Assembly (NCBI RefSeq): GCF_019175385.1
Contig: NC_083340.1
Coordinates: 17,620,336-17,684,335 of the forward strand
Direction: 5' to 3'
Source of the DNA: Lycium barbarum
Lineage: Eukaryota; Streptophyta; Magnoliopsida; Solanales; Solanaceae
Length of the DNA: 64,000 nt
The notes below the pieces were generated by a model. It worked only from the letters and a program-made list of their open reading frames with translations, did not search any database and was not told where the DNA came from. This document shows positions 34,336-49,449 of the stretch, one piece after another. Position numbers and translations under genes: made by a program. How positions within the stretch are numbered: the stretch's first letter is position 1; each line of letters opens with the position of its first letter.

Positions 34336-34918
34336 ATCCCCCACATGAATGGGGAATGGCTATAAGATAAAGGAATGCACGAACAAGTGTGTGATATACA
34401 AGCGAAGATTAATTGCATCTGGATAAGTAGGTTTCCCTTTGAACTTTCCGTAGTGAACTTATATCGGATATGCTCGATCAATCGGTAGATGTGATATCTT
34501 TGAACCGTCGAACTTTGTTGTATAACTAGACAACATAAGTCACACAATTAACCCTCAACCATCTATGGTTCTCACGATTGTGTTCGTTTCAGCCATGAAC
34601 ACCGCCTGGTTTCGTGAATGCATAGAGAATGGGCCTTTACCATCATTCCCCTTGAAGCGGCTTGTACTTCACACTCACATAGGTGATTTCTAAACGTGTA
34701 GTCCTGTAGACACACTATCTGGTCATGTTCTGCCAGACTTAGATAATCATTAAAAAACTTTAATGCTTTATTAACTCATTAAAAAGCCTTAAGGTTTTAT
34801 CCTTGTTTCTGAACATTGTCATCATCACGAGAATGGGTTGAGTTATTTGACAGTGTTGAACCGTCATTCATAACTTTATTTGATCTCTTTGAACCTAGTT
34901 CTTGGGATCTCCAGTCTA

Positions 34919-35835
34919 CTAGGTAGAGTTACCGCCATGATGACTTGTCCTAGGCCTTAACCCCATTCCCCTCGATGATCTTTCAACAGCCTCTCTAGAT
35001 AGGCCTTTTGTTAGCGGATCCGATACGTTATCTCTTGACTTTACGTAGTCAATAGTGATAACACCACTAGAGAGTAGTTGTCTAACAGTATTGTGTCGTC
35101 ATCGAATGTGACACGATTTTCCGTTATACATAACGCTCCCTGCCCTACCTATTGCCGCTTGGCTATCACAATGTATACATATAGGTGCCAAAAGTTTGGG
35201 CCAAAATGGAATATCTTGCAAGAAATTTCGGAGCCATTCAGCTTCTTCACCGACATTGTCTAAAGCTATAAATTCAGATTCCATTGTAGAGTGGGCGATG
35301 CATGTCTGTTTTGATGATTTCCAAGGCACTGCTCCTCCACCAATGGTGAAAACATATCCACTCCTGGATTTAACTTCAGATGATCCGGTGATCCAGTTTG
35401 CATTACTATATCCCTCAATTACTGCGGGATATTTATTATAATGCAAAGCATAGTTTTGGGTGTGTTTCAAATACCCCAAGACTCGTTTCATTGCCATCCA
35501 ATGAGTTTGATTGGGATTACTCGTGAATCGACTCAGCTTGCTAATAGCACATGCTATATCTGGTCGTGTACAATTCATAATATACATCAAACTTCCCAAA
35601 ACTCGTGCATAGTCCAATTGTGAGCCACTTTCACCTTCATTCTTTTGAAGTGCAAAACTTACATCAATTAGAGTCTTTGCAACATTGAAATTTAAATACT
35701 TGAACTTGTCAAGTACCTTTTCAATATAATGTGACTGTGATAATGCTAGACCTTGTGGAGTTTTATGGATCCTAATTCGTAAGATCAAATCAGCAACCCC
35801 TAAGTCTTTCATGTCAAATTTGCTAGCGAGCATAC
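34919..35835 (-). pseudogene. Copia polyprotein, 3' part (end of RT and RNase H)
   Basis: Continues the reading frame broken at 49450 by the Gypsy insertion. The join restores 'NATKRM' + '[17 protein letters not shown]'. It then has the Copia reverse-transcriptase end '[13 protein letters not shown]', '[16 protein letters not shown]' and the RNase H stretch '[20 protein letters not shown]' to '[10 protein letters not shown]'. The C-terminus runs to a stop at 34919. A TGA interrupts 'HIR*RHNT' near 35099. This half is otherwise open over 240 codons, so decay is moderate. Confidence 0.92.
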
Positions 35836-37232
35836 TGATACACTCAAATTACACCTATTAATGGCGTAAAGCGGACGCTGTCAAATATAGTAACCCAAAC
35901 AAGGTTGGGGTCGAATCCCACAGGGAATATGAAGAGAAAAAGGTACTAATGGTATGCGATACTAGTCTTTAAAGGCTTTAATCCTATTCCGAATATTTTG
36001 AAAAGAGATTTGGTTTGTATTTGCTATTTTGAAATGTTTGGAATTTGTTTAGATTTGGAGAACCAAAGTTGTGTCCCCGCGATGATTAGATGTTATGCTA
36101 TGGGTGTCAATATGATATATTTCTAATGGGTCGAGGTTATGTATGCACTTAATCTCTAATACACTTTCTAATATTTTTCAATAGTTAGAAAGTATTTCTT
36201 TTCATGATTTTCCCAAATGCAGAAAGGTTATAAATAAGGTTGATTAAATATGCCAAGTAGAACTCATCTTATCCCTAAGCGAGTTCATTAAACGAGGGTT
36301 AGCGCCCCGAGTCCTTGTTATATTATTTCAAATCACACCCTAGTTCATCTTTCCAAATAAACTAGGGTTTGTGCATGAACAAGTGTTTGCAATCACTTAA
36401 AGAACAATGAATACGAGAAATAATAAAACACATCACAACCCATTATAGATATATGCAATGTTAGACACCCATTACATAGCACCCATCATTTGGGTCCACA
36501 ACTTTGATTAAAGAAACTACTCACACATTATGGTCTCAAAAGTAGTAAGCAATAAATGAGACATAAAGCTTACAAAGTGTAATAAAGATGATGGAAAATG
36601 GAATCTTGGTGTCTTCACTAAGCTCCAAAAGGGGAGTATTCAATGCTCACCCACCAATGGAACTTTTCACGTGGTTACAATAAAATCTGCTGCAAAAAAA
36701 ATAAATCTAAAATGTTCTTTAAATAGGCTCCAAAAACGCACAGCAGCACTTGACAAAATTACCCCCAATAGCAAGATCGACGGACCGTCGATCGTTCGAC
36801 GATTCGTCGATTTGTCCGTCCTTTGTACCTTCAGCCATGTGTTCCATTCGACGGTGCCGTCGACCAGTTCGACGCTCCGTCGAGTATTCCGTCTTTCTCT
36901 CCTCTTGTTGAGAGATCTTGCTTGACGACACAAACGGCGAATCGTCGATCAGTTCGACGCTTCGTCGATGCCTACGTCCTTTATCGTCTTCAAATTTGTC
37001 ATCACTGGAAAATCGAGCTTATCGACGCTTCAAAGGACGGTTCGTGGGCTGATCGACGGAACGTCGATTCTTCATTTCTGGCCAATTTTTCTTTTGTTCT
37101 TTGCTTTTTGCTTTTGGGCCATTGTTTTCCTAAAATACAACAAAACATATTAACGAGAACCAGACTTACTTGAAAGCAACCAAAATTCATAGTAAAAAGG
37201 CGTCGAATGTGCCACAAATCCGCGGCACATCA
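35836..37232 (-). repeat. 3' LTR of the Gypsy element
   Basis: 1,397 bp, TGATACACTC...GGCACATCA, followed on the internal side by the complement of a polypurine tract (GATCCTAAGTTGGGGGTAT on the minus strand). About 26 bp longer than the other LTR, mainly from small indels in a 'cgtcga'-rich stretch at 36770-36970. Confidence 0.93.
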
Positions 37233-38799
<1,567 letters not shown>

Positions 38800-40884
38800 C
38801 TAATCTTGTTGTTGCTGCTGAGGTGTCTCCTCCGCAGCAGTGCGACTGGGAGCCCTCTCTACTACTGGCTCAGTGGACTGAAGAGGTGGAGCTGACTGGC
38901 TCTGTGGCTGCAGGTCCTGAGGAGCTATCGTAATCGGCCTGACTGGTGCCGGGATAGCACTAGTGCTGGAAGATGCACCGGTGAACCTCGTGTCCAGGCG
39001 CGTCCGCCGAATACCCGCCTGAATCTCAAGGTATTCATCCTCATTTTCCTCCTCCTCATCCTCATCATTAGCTAATGTGACAGACCTCTTTCTTTTGCGA
39101 CTCTCCTTAGGCTCATCCTCAGTCACCAAGTCAACTACTTGGATCAAATCGGAAATGCTGGCGACTGGTGCAGGTGGTGTCGAGTCATCCCCAATAACTT
39201 TCTCTCTTGTCCGGAGAGCCGCAATCTCAGCTCGGAGCTGGTCAAGGTCGGTCTTCAAATCTCCCGAAGTACCAGACTCACTCTTCTTCTCAATAGTGAG
39301 TATCCGCATCTCTAAACTGTCAAGTCGTGCATTGACCCTAGCATGATGCCTCTCCATAGCCTCCTGAAGAGGCTCCAACTCCGGTGCAATCTCTTTACGG
39401 ACAAACCTACCCAACTGCTGTAATATCCGGGTCACCTGCTGATTAGCACGTTCTGCCTTGATTGCAAACTCTCTGAAGTTGGCTCTGTTGCGGACAAAGA
39501 GATCCTCGGAAGCTGATGCAGCGGCTGACGGAGGAATAGGAGATGCAGATGGAACAGCAGGCCGAGGTGGTGCCTCAGAAGAAGGGGTAGCATCAGCTAC
39601 AGATAGTGTGGAGGCCTCTGTTGTGGACAGTCCTTCCGTGCCTATATCAACTGTGCCCTGAGGGACTGAATCAATGACATGCTCAGCTTGCTCACCCATG
39701 AGATCTAGCAATGAAGTACTGGTGGCCTGAGATGTACGGAGGGTCTCATCCCTACTTCGGGTGATATCACACACCTTTGTTGCGGGAAGAGTAGCTGCAA
39801 ATGTATCAATGTGCCTCACCTGGGCCAACCTACATAACTGCGTGATAAGGCACGGGAATATAAAGGCTGTCGCCTCCTGTGGTACGCGTGCCCGAATGGC
39901 TCTACTGATTAGATCACCCAAGTTCATTGGGTACCTGGATAGCATAGCAGCCACAACTACTGCTCTGTCCGATGTGACTATGTTATCTGCTCTCGTGGGC
40001 AGAACCCGATATATGACGAAATTCCACCAAAATTAAGCTTCCAAGCTGATATCTGCCTTATGGATTTTGGTAGCCAAGTTTTTCACCCATGGGGCCTGGT
40101 TCGCCGGCCCTCTAGCCATCACCGTCGCAAACCATTCCCGTATAGATTGCTCAGCCCTTCTTTCAAATTTATCATCATATTCCACTGTGGTCGGTGCCAC
40201 GAAGTCATCACCAAAATAAAACCTGTTGATTGTGCGGGCTGAGATGTCAACATGGACACCTCGAACATACACTGTGTCTAATGGAAGGGAGGCTTTCAAA
40301 GATTTCTTGTTCTTGTGCCGCTGCTCGAGCATTACTCTGTAGGTAGCATAGAATTCCCAAACCATGGTCGGGCAATAATCCCTTGGAGGCTGTATGAATG
40401 CCTCAAGATGATAGTGCTGGATGAGATCAGTAATCCGAGGGTAGCTCTCTAAGCCGCTCATACTGATTTGTTCTTCTTCCTAAATATTTCTCCTCGGATT
40501 ACCCCCGCTGACTGTAGTGGCCCTTTTTACATAGTACTTTCGGCACCCTTCATAGGGGAAGCAGATTGCAGCTATCTCCATCTTTTGCAGCCGCAGCCGC
40601 TCTTGCTCCTCATCTGAATTTCGCTCAGGAGCGGCTGGTTGTTCTGTTGCTGCATCGCTAGAATCAGCGGATGTGGAGAATGACGTCCCCTCTGTAGACT
40701 GAGAGGAGAGTAAAGTGGGTGATTCTGCTTGGGGCGTGGTGGTCTGTGCCCTCAATCTAGTCGTTGGGACTACCGCTTGACGTTCAGAGTCAGAGGGTTC
40801 ATCCCTAAGAGTAAGGGTTGTTTGACCCCGACCTCGGCCTTTTCTGGGACCACCACCCCGCTTAACTGGATTCTTTGGAGGCAT
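38800..40884 (-). pseudogene. Athila-type third ORF ('putative plant transposon protein')
   Basis: One reading frame of ~695 codons from ATG at 40884 (MPPKNPVKRGGG) to the stop at 38800, interrupted by a TAG near 40480 and a TAA near 40033. The N-terminus is basic, Gly/Arg-rich and then Ser/Thr-rich. The middle (about 40460-39700) has the conserved plant-retroelement domain: 'YVRGVHVDISARTINRFY', 'WVKNLATKIHKADISLEA', 'VLPTRADNIVTSDRAVVVAA' and 'FIFPCLITQLCRLAQV'. It is followed by an Ala/Pro/Ser linker, a coiled-coil-like stretch around 'LRAEIAALRTREK', an acidic patch and a Gln-rich end. Athila elements carry such an ORF in the env position, though homology to envelope proteins is unproven. 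Its function is unknown. Confidence 0.85.
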
Positions 40885-42457
40885 ACCTGAGAAAAGAACA
40901 CACTTCATTGTTAAGACAACCATAGAAACATAACAGAATCAGACAAAAGTACAAGACATGCGATAATGTTAAAGCTGCCAGTGGTCCGTCGATGTGCTAC
41001 AAGAGTCGTCGAACAGATCGACGGAGCGTCGAAGTTCCCGTCGAATTGATCGACGAGCCGTCGATCTCTTGTTAACCACTGGAAATTTCGACTAAAAGAC
41101 GGTGAGAAAGACTCCCCGTCGATCGATTCGACGGGCCGTCGATCTCATCGTCGATCTCTTGTTAGCCACTGGAAATTTCAACTGAAAGACGGTGGGAAAG
41201 ACGCCCCGTCGATCGATTCGACGGGTCGTCGAATCCACCGTTGATGTTGTTTAGGTTAAGAACTTTTGATAAGTCTCATTCGACGTTGAGTAGGACGGTC
41301 CGTCGATTGAATCGACGGGCCGTCGAACTGAGCGTCGAATTTTTTCGCATGCTAAAACTACAGATCCTATACACTTCTTTGGCCGATGTGCCAATCGTCA
41401 CATATTTTGGGGTTACTAAGACTTCACCCCATGTTGGCTTGGGTTAGGCTAGGGAAAACACTTGGCGGGCAACACAACTCGAAGGTCATAATGCCTTCCA
41501 AGCCATCGTGACACACAATGCCATACTTTGGCATTTCATCGAACAGTTGGTGGGCAAAACAACAACCACCTCATGAATGAGGTGTGTTTGTCGTAATGCC
41601 CTCCGACTCGGCTAAAGATCAATGACCCAATCAACCATAAACAAACCAACAAACCACCCCCAACAAAAATTATAAGCATCCTAGGCGAAATAATAAAATA
41701 ATGCAAAAACAATCAAAACAAGCAAAAATAATCAAAGAAAGCCATGGAATGCAAAAACAATCAACACAAGGGAGCACACAATCCACTAATTCACATACCT
41801 TAAAATAGAAAGAATATGATTTTAGCCCTTAAGGAAGGAAAAACACCCGAAGAATCACACAAACAGAGGGACAGAGTAGTAGGTCAGGGGGGGGGGGAGT
41901 GGCGGGTGTGGGGTGGTGAAGGGAGGGGGAAGTGGGTGGGGTTGGGGTAACGGTTATGGCAAGGGGGAGAGGTGGAGAGAGAGAGAGAGAGAGAGAGACG
42001 TTATGGAAATGAGGCATAATGCAAATAATCGTGGGTTTATAACCCACATTGTTGAACCGTCGGGTAAAAAGGACGGAGCGTCGATTAATTCGACGCTCCG
42101 TCGAGTGAACACCCCTTTTTTTTTATATGAAAAAGAGAGAAGAACGCCACGGAGCATCAAATCTGTCGTCGAATTGCCATTATTTCCAGTGACCAATCTT
42201 TCATTCGATCCACTCGATGGGGAATTCGACGGTTCGTCGATCTGATCGACGTTCCGTCGAATGTGTCGTGTAATTGTTTTCCTGGCAATTTCTGGGTTCA
42301 ACACTTAGGTTCCTCAACACATCAACAAACATTAAAACAGCACAACAACAAAAAGCAACGAAATGAATAAAAAAAAATATTACGAAAATGCACATGGGTT
42401 GCCTCCCAAGAAGCGCACAATTTAACGTCGCGGCACGACGTAATACCACTTTTGATG
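40885..42457 (-). other. Noncoding spacer with CGTCGA palindromes
   Basis: Lies between integrase and the third ORF. It contains many TCGACGG/CCGTCGA units (40985-41340 and 42055-42265), a G-run (41887-41898), and a GA repeat (41973-41998). The same CGTCGA units occur in both LTRs. Confidence 0.75.
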
Positions 42458-45400
42458 CTAAGATCCGGTGCCATGTTTCAACCGGTGAGCATCAACAATC
42501 TTGTCTCCATCAACCATCCAATGGTAGTTCTTTACCCGATGGCCATTTACCCTGAAAGTACGCGTCCCATCGTCGGACTATAACTCCATTGACCCATTGG
42601 GTGACACACTCACCAAAGTAAAAGGGCCGGACCACTTGGATTTCAACTTGCCCGGAAAGAGCTTCAACCTTGAATTGAACAGTAACACCGAATCACCCGG
42701 TTGAAAATCTCGCTTCAGAAGTTTGACATCATGATAGTGTTTCATCCTTTCTTTGTACAAACTCGCACTCTCATAGGCATGATACCGAAACTCATCCATT
42801 TCATTCATTTGAAACAACCACAGCTTGGTTGCTTCGTCCCAATTCATATTCAATTTTTTTAATGCCTACAAAGCCTTGTGTTCAAGTTCAACAGGTAGCT
42901 GACAAGCTTTACCGAACAACAACCGATAAGGAGAAGTACCAATGGGTGTCTTGAACGCTGTTCTATAAGCCCAAAGAGCATCATCAAGCTTAGATGACCA
43001 ATCAGTTCTGTTTGCATTAACCGTCTTGGCTAAAATGCTCTTTATCTCCCGATTGGAGACTTCGACTTGCCCACTAGTTTGGGGGTGGTAAGGAGTTGCC
43101 ACCCTGTGCTGCACTCCATATTTCTCCAAGAGATTAACGTATTGCTTGTTGCAAAAGTGAGTGCCACCATCACTAATGATTGCCCTTGGAGTGTCAGACC
43201 TTGTGAATATGTTTCTTTTGAGAAATTTGGTGACACTCTTGCCATCATTGTTGGGCAATGCTACAGCTTCAACCCACTTGGACACATAGTTAACCGCAAC
43301 AAGGATGTATCGCATACCACGAGAACTCACAAATGGGCCCACAAAGTCGATGCCCCACACATCAAATAGCTCAACCTCCATGACAAAATTCATTGACATT
43401 TCGTGCTTCCTCCTAATTGACCCTTGGCGTTGACATTGGTCACAAGATTTCACCATCAAATTTGCATCATGATAAATGGTGGGCCAATAATAGCCACATT
43501 CAAGCACTTTAGCTGCTGTGCGGTTCCCACTGTGATGACCCCCCACGGGAGAGTCATGTCAAACTTTCAAGATTTCCATGGCCTTGGATTCGGCCACACA
43601 TCGCCGAATGATGTTGTCGGCACAAGTGCGGAATAAATAGGGCTCATCCCAATAGTATTGACGACTATCTCTAAAAAATTTCTTCTTTTGATAAGCCTTG
43701 ATGTCGTCGGGGATAAGGCCCGTCACCAAGAAGTTGGCGATATCTGCATATCAAGGGGCAACCTCACAAGATACAGCCAAGAGCCTCTCATCGGGGAAAA
43801 CATCATTTAACTCAAGATTTCCACTTGGTCTCCCAGCTTCCTCAAGTCTAGATAGATGATCCGCAACTTGGTTTTCACAACCTTTTTGATCTTTGACCTC
43901 AAAGCCAAAATCTTGCAACAACAATACCCAACGAATCAACCGTGGCTTTGCATCTTTCTTTGTCATCAAATATTTCAAAGCCGCATGATCCGTATGAACA
44001 ACCACATTGGATCCAAGTAGATAGGCCCGGAACTTCTCAAACGCGTAGACAATGGCTAGAAGCTCTTGCTCGGTGACGGTATAATTCATTTGAGCTCCAT
44101 TGAGGGTATTGCTAGCATAATAAATTGGGTGCATGATTTTGTTGTGCCTTTGCCCAAGCACCGCACCAATAGCAAATCCGCTTGCATCACATATGAGCTC
44201 AAATGGCATTGACCAATCCGGAGATACAATAATTGGAGTAGAGGTGAGCATTTCCTTCAAATCATTAAATGCCTTAAGGCACTTCTCATCAAATGCAAAC
44301 TTAGCTTCTTTTTCAAGAAGCTTACATATCGGGTTGGCGATCTTGGAAAAATCTTTGATGAACCGCCGATAGAAACCGGCATGTCCCAAGAAGCTACGAA
44401 CCCCTTTGACAGAGATTGGTGGGGGGAGCTTGGCTATAACATCAACTTTTGCTCGGTCCACCTCAATACCCTTCTCGGAAATCCTATGGCCAAGGACAAT
44501 CCCTTCTTTCACCATGAAATGACATTTCTCCCAATTAAGTACAAGGTTGGTTTCTTCACACCGCTTCAATACCTTACCGAGATTGGCAAGACATTCGTCA
44601 AAAGAGTCACCAACAACAGAAAAATCATCCATGAAGACTTCCAAGAAATCTTCCACCATATCCGAGAAAATAGACATCATACATCATTGGAAAGTAGCCT
44701 GGGCATTGCACAAGCCAAAAGGCATGCGGCTGAAAGCAAAAGTGCCATAAGGACAAGTGAAAGTAGTTTTCTCCTGGTCCTCTAATGCAATGTTAATTTG
44801 GTTGTACCCCGAGTACCCATCCAAAAAGCAATAATAAGCTCTTCCTGCTAGCCGATCAAGCATTTGATCAATAAAAGGCATAGGGAAGTGGTCTTTACAA
44901 GTCGCGGTGTTTAGCTTTCGATAGTCCATACACACTCTCCATCTGGTGACTGTCCTTGTAGGAATCAACTCATTCTTGGAGTTAGGGACAACAGTGATGC
45001 CCCCCTTCTTTGGCACACATTGCACCGGACTAACCCATGGACTATTTGCAATTGGGTATACAACACCCGTATCTAACCATTTGATTATCTCTTTCTTGAC
45101 CACTTCTTGCATAGGAGGGTTTAGCCTCCTTTGATGCTCTACACTTGATGAACTATCCTCCTCAAGTTCGATTCTATGTTCACAAATACCGGAAGGAATT
45201 CCCCTAATATCTGCAATAGTCCACCCAATAGATCTTCGAAAAGCCCACAACACTTCAATCACCTTTTGAGTTTTTTCCTCATTTAACAAAGATGAGAGAA
45301 TAACCGGTAAAGTATTATCTGGGCCAAGAAAAGCATACTTCAAATGAGAGGGAAGTAGCTTGAGCTCAAGTTTTGGCGGCTCAATAATCGAAGGCTTAGC

Positions 45401-45671
45401 TGGAGGAGTGGTTCTTTTATCAAGATCAAGAGATAATTTCTTCGGTTCATAAGAGTACGAACCCCGACCAATGAGAGAATTAACTGTTTCAATATACCCC
45501 TTCATGCCATCCGCCTCGAAGTTCACCAAAATAGCCGAAAGTGTTTCGTCAAAGTGCTCCTCCTCTAACTTATGATCCACTGCTTCGTCTACCACATAGA
45601 AAGAATCAATGACTAAAATTCTCTCATAAGCACTAGGAAATTTTAACCCTTTGCTAGCTTGGAAAGTTACC
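42458..45671 (-). pseudogene. Gypsy pol: reverse transcriptase, RNase H, integrase
   Basis: In order on the minus strand: RT with 'RVCMDYRKLNTATCKDHFP', 'YCFLDGYSGYNQI' and 'FMDDFSV' (the Y/F-x-DD active site as FMDD); RNase H with '[17 protein letters not shown]' and '[12 protein letters not shown]'; integrase with a zinc-binding HHCC region (GGHHSG ... CDQCQ), 'WGIDFVGPF' (first Asp), '[10 protein letters not shown]' (second Asp), '[15 protein letters not shown]' (Glu), and a C-terminal 'LFPGKLKSKWSGPF'. Stops interrupt it at about 44680 (TGA in 'ATFQ*CMM'), 43749 (TGA), 43550 (TGA), 42863 (TAG) and 42577 (TAG). Most replace Trp or Arg codons. The frame differs by one from gag-protease, with the shift near 45690. 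Family role: reverse transcription and integration in virus-like particles and nucleus. Confidence 0.93.
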
Positions 45672-47955
45672 TCTTCATCATTGACCCGGAATTTATTTCA
45701 TTCTTTTCTGAGTCCATTAGAGCTTTACCGGTGGCAAGAAATGGCCTTCCCAAGATAATTGGGACTTCTTTGTCAGCCGCACAATCAAGGATGACAAAAT
45801 CTGCCGGTAATAAGAATTCACCCATTTTAACAAGGATGTCATCAACAACCCCTTCCGGTCTTTTGATGGTTCTATCGGCCATTTGGAGACGCATGCTCGT
45901 TGGTCTAGGTGTTCTCAAACAGGCTTGCTTATATATGGCTAGTGGCATCAAATTAATACTAGCCCCATTGTCACATAAAGCACGAGCAAAATCATGATGA
46001 CCGATGGTGCAAGGGATAGTGAAGGCCCCAGGATCTCCCTTCTTCTCAACATTTGATGACGAAATAATAGCGCTCACATGGTAGGTGACTCCTACCGTAT
46101 CACGCTTGATTGGTCGTTTCTTCGTCAACAAATCTTTCAAGTATTTAGCAAATCCCGACATTTCTTGGAATGCATCAAGAAATGGGATATTCATTGACAA
46201 CCCTTTCAATTGGTCGTAGAAGCGTTGACACTTGGCATCCTCCGTTCTTTTCATCAATCTTTGTGGGAACGGGGGAGGAGATTTATATGTTTGGGTCAAG
46301 GGTTTAATTTCCCCCGTGACCTTGCTTTTTTGGGTGCTACCATCGGTAGCTTTTTCAACATTTGCCTCCTCGTCACCCTTTAGACCATTAGGGTGTGCTT
46401 CCTTCTCTTTCTCAACAATAGTAGGCACTTCAATTGGTGCCTCTATTTCTTCTTCAACTTCTTCTTCAATAACCTCATCAACAATCGGCTTGACAATGAT
46501 AGGTTCAACCACTCTCTGACTTACTGCATTAAGGATCTTTCCACTTCTAGTAGAAATAGCTTTGCATGAGGCAATGTGATCACCTCCACTACCCCTTGGG
46601 TTCGGAATTGTGTCGCTAGGAAGGCCCCCTCTTTGTGGTGGATGTTGCTCACGAGAAAGATCTCACATTTGTGACTCAAGTTTATGAATCGAAGCGGTGT
46701 GAGAGCCTACCACTTCGGTCAAATTTTCCATCTTCTTGTCACTCTTATGCTGGTTGTCCAATATCTTTTCAAGCATAGATTCCATTCGAGAGGTCCCTTG
46801 ATCATTGGAAGGACCTTCTCGCCAATTTTGAGAGTTAGAAGTACGACCCTTTGGTGGAACATAGGCATTGGAGTTCTGATTACCATAATTGTTGTTGTTG
46901 TAATCCCTACTGTCCGAACCACCATATTCATTTCGGCCATATTGATTGCTTTGTTGTTGGGGTCTCCATTGCTTTTGATAACCCCCCTCAGAGTGATCGA
47001 TATAATTAGCATCCTCACGTTGTGGCTGCCCCTCTAGATAAGCTTCTTCTGAGACTTGGTACATTCCGAGAGCATGAGATGGCATTTCTTCGACAACATT
47101 CACACTTTTAGCTTCTTTCTCCGTAAGCCTCTTTGACAATAAATACACGGTGGTTTGCAATTGAGAAGCATGATCTCGCTCATGATTTTCTTTAGCCACC
47201 GCGGTAGCAGAGGGACTGCCATATGACAGGATTTCACTATCGCTTGAGTGCCAAGCTTGATTGTGGGTGGTGAGCTTATCGAGCAACCTGGTGATGCTGA
47301 CAAATGATTTGTCCATGAAGCATCCCCCAGCTGCAGTGTTGACAGCAATTTGATTCATTGTATCTAACCCCTTGTAGAACTTTTCGGTGAGAATAGCATC
47401 CGGAAACCCATGAGTTGGAGATTGAGCTAGATAGTACTTGAAACGCTCTCATGCCGAATATAATTGTTCCCCCGGAAGTTGTTTGAACTCAAAGATCTTA
47501 TCCCGAAGCTCAGCCTTTTTGCTTGGTGGGAACCACTTCTTCAAAAATGTATTGGCTAACTCGCTCCAGGTATGAATAGAATTGCTGGGGAGCTTTTCAT
47601 ACCATTCCCTTGCTTGGCCAGCCAAGGAATATTTAAAGACCCGTAACAGAAGTGCATCAGCAGAAACAACACCTTGGGATTGTTGAGCACACACATACAA
47701 GAAGTTCTTCAAATGCCGGAGTGGACAATCCTCCGAAGAATTTCGGAAATAACCTTCAAGTTTCAGCAGCTGATAGATAGAACTATCAATTTTGAAAGTA
47801 GCATTTCCAGTTCTGGGAGGAATCACAGCAGAAGCATAATCAGCTTCATTGATGAATTCCGCAAATATATTCTCTTTCCCATCCTCTTCTGGTGCAGGTG
47901 GGTTCACTTGGAGTCCACCTTGTTTTCCCTGATTCCAATTCTGTCTTCCTACCAT
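45667..47955 (-). pseudogene. Gypsy gag and aspartic protease
   Basis: ATG at 47955 (MVGRQNWNQG) was chosen because it follows the leader and starts the conserved region. The capsid domain has 'LKNFLYVCAQQSQGVVSADA', 'KYSLAGQAREWYEKLPSNSI' and 'TWSELANTFLKKWFPPSKKA'. Asn/Gln-rich and acidic linkers follow. The protease has 'ARALCDNGASINLMPLAIY' with the D-x-G active site, then 'FVILDCAADKEVPIILGRPF'. Stops: a TGA at about 47449 (in 'YSA*ERFK', where Trp is expected) and a TGA near 46660. The frame slips near 45690 before RT. Gag packages RNA and the protease cleaves the polyprotein. Confidence 0.92.
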
Positions 47956-48073
47956 GCTCACCTGGTTCACCACAACAGCAAATAAGGTGTGATGGAATAG
48001 AAAAAGTTTTAAAGAAGAGTACACAACAATCAGTAATTTCTAAACCGTATTCCCCGGCAACGACGCCAAAATT

Positions 48074-49444
48074 TGATACGCTCAAATTACACCTATTAAT
48101 GGCGTAAAGCGGACGTTTTCAAATATAGTAACCCAAACAAGGTTGGGGTCGAATCGCACAGGGAATATGGAGAGAAAAGGGTACTAATTGTATGTGATAC
48201 TAGTCTTAAAAGGTTTTAATCCTATTCCGAATATTTTGAAAAGAGATTTGATTTGTATTTGCTATTTTGAAATGTTTGGAATTTGTTTAGATTTGAAGAA
48301 CTAAAGTTGTGTCCCCGCGATGATTAGATGTTATGCTATGGGTGTCAATATGATATATTTCTAATGGGTCGAGGTTATGTATGCACTTAATCTCTAATAC
48401 ACTTTCTAATATTTTCCAATAGTTAGAAAGTATTTCTTTTCATGATTTTCCCAAATGCAGAAAGGTTATAAATAAGGTTGATTAAATATGCCAAGTAGAA
48501 CTCATCTTATCCCTAAGCGAGTTCATTAAACAAGGGTTAGCGCCCCGAGTCCTTGTTATATTATTTCAAATCACACCCTAGTTCATCTTTCCAAATAAAC
48601 TAGGGTTTGTGCATGAACAAGTGTTTGCAACCACTTAAAGAACAATGAATACGAGAAATAATAAAACACAACACAACCCATTATAGATATATGCAATGTT
48701 ACACACCCATTACATAGCACCCATCATTTGGGTCCACAACTTTGATTAAAGAAACTACTCACACATTATGGTCTCAAAAGTAGTAAGCAATAAATGAGAC
48801 ATAAAGCTTACAAAGTGTAATAAAGATGATGGAAAATGGAATCTTGGTGTCTTCACTAAGCTCCAAAAGGGGAGTATTCAATGCTCACCCACCAATGGAA
48901 CTTTTCACGTGGTTACAATAAAATCTGCTGCAAAAAAAATAATCTAAAATGTTCTTTAAATAGGCTCCAAAAACGCACAACAACACTTGACAAAATTACC
49001 CCCAATAGCAAGATCGACGGACCGTCGATTTCTCCGTCCTTTGTACCTTCAGCCATGTGTTCCATTCGACGGTGCCGTCGACCAGTTCGATGCTCCGTCG
49101 AGTATTCCGTCTTTCTCTTTGAGAGATCTTGCTTGACGACACAAACGACAAATCGTCGATCAGTTCGACGCTTCGTCAATGCCTACGTCCTTTATCGTCT
49201 TCAACTTTGTCATCACTGGAAAATCGAGCTTATCGACGCTTCAAAGGACGGTTCGTAGGCTGATCGACGGAACATCGATTCTTCATTTCTGGCCAATTTT
49301 TCTTTTGTTCTTTGCTTTTTTGATTTTGGGCCATTGTTTTCCTAAAACACAACAAAACATATTAACGAGAACCAGACTTACTTGAAAACAACCAAAATTC
49401 ATATTAAAAAGGCGTCGAATGTGCCACAAATCCGCGGCACATCA
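48074..49444 (-). repeat. 5' LTR of the Gypsy element
   Basis: 1,371 bp, TGATACGCTC...GGCACATCA. On its internal side (48048-48073) the minus strand reads AATTTTGGCGTCGTTGCC and GGGGAAT, the primer-binding site. Its first 150 bp differ from the other LTR at about ten positions, and later parts at fewer. Confidence 0.93.
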
Positions 49445-49449
49445 CATAC

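Noticed and set aside
36667..37217. Several 60-116-codon frames on both strands
   Set aside because: They lie in the Gypsy 3' LTR, have equivalents in the other LTR with different breaks, and show no domain.
41829..42304. Pro/Ser- and Arg-Glu-repeat frames
   Set aside because: They come from a G-run and a GA microsatellite in the Gypsy spacer.
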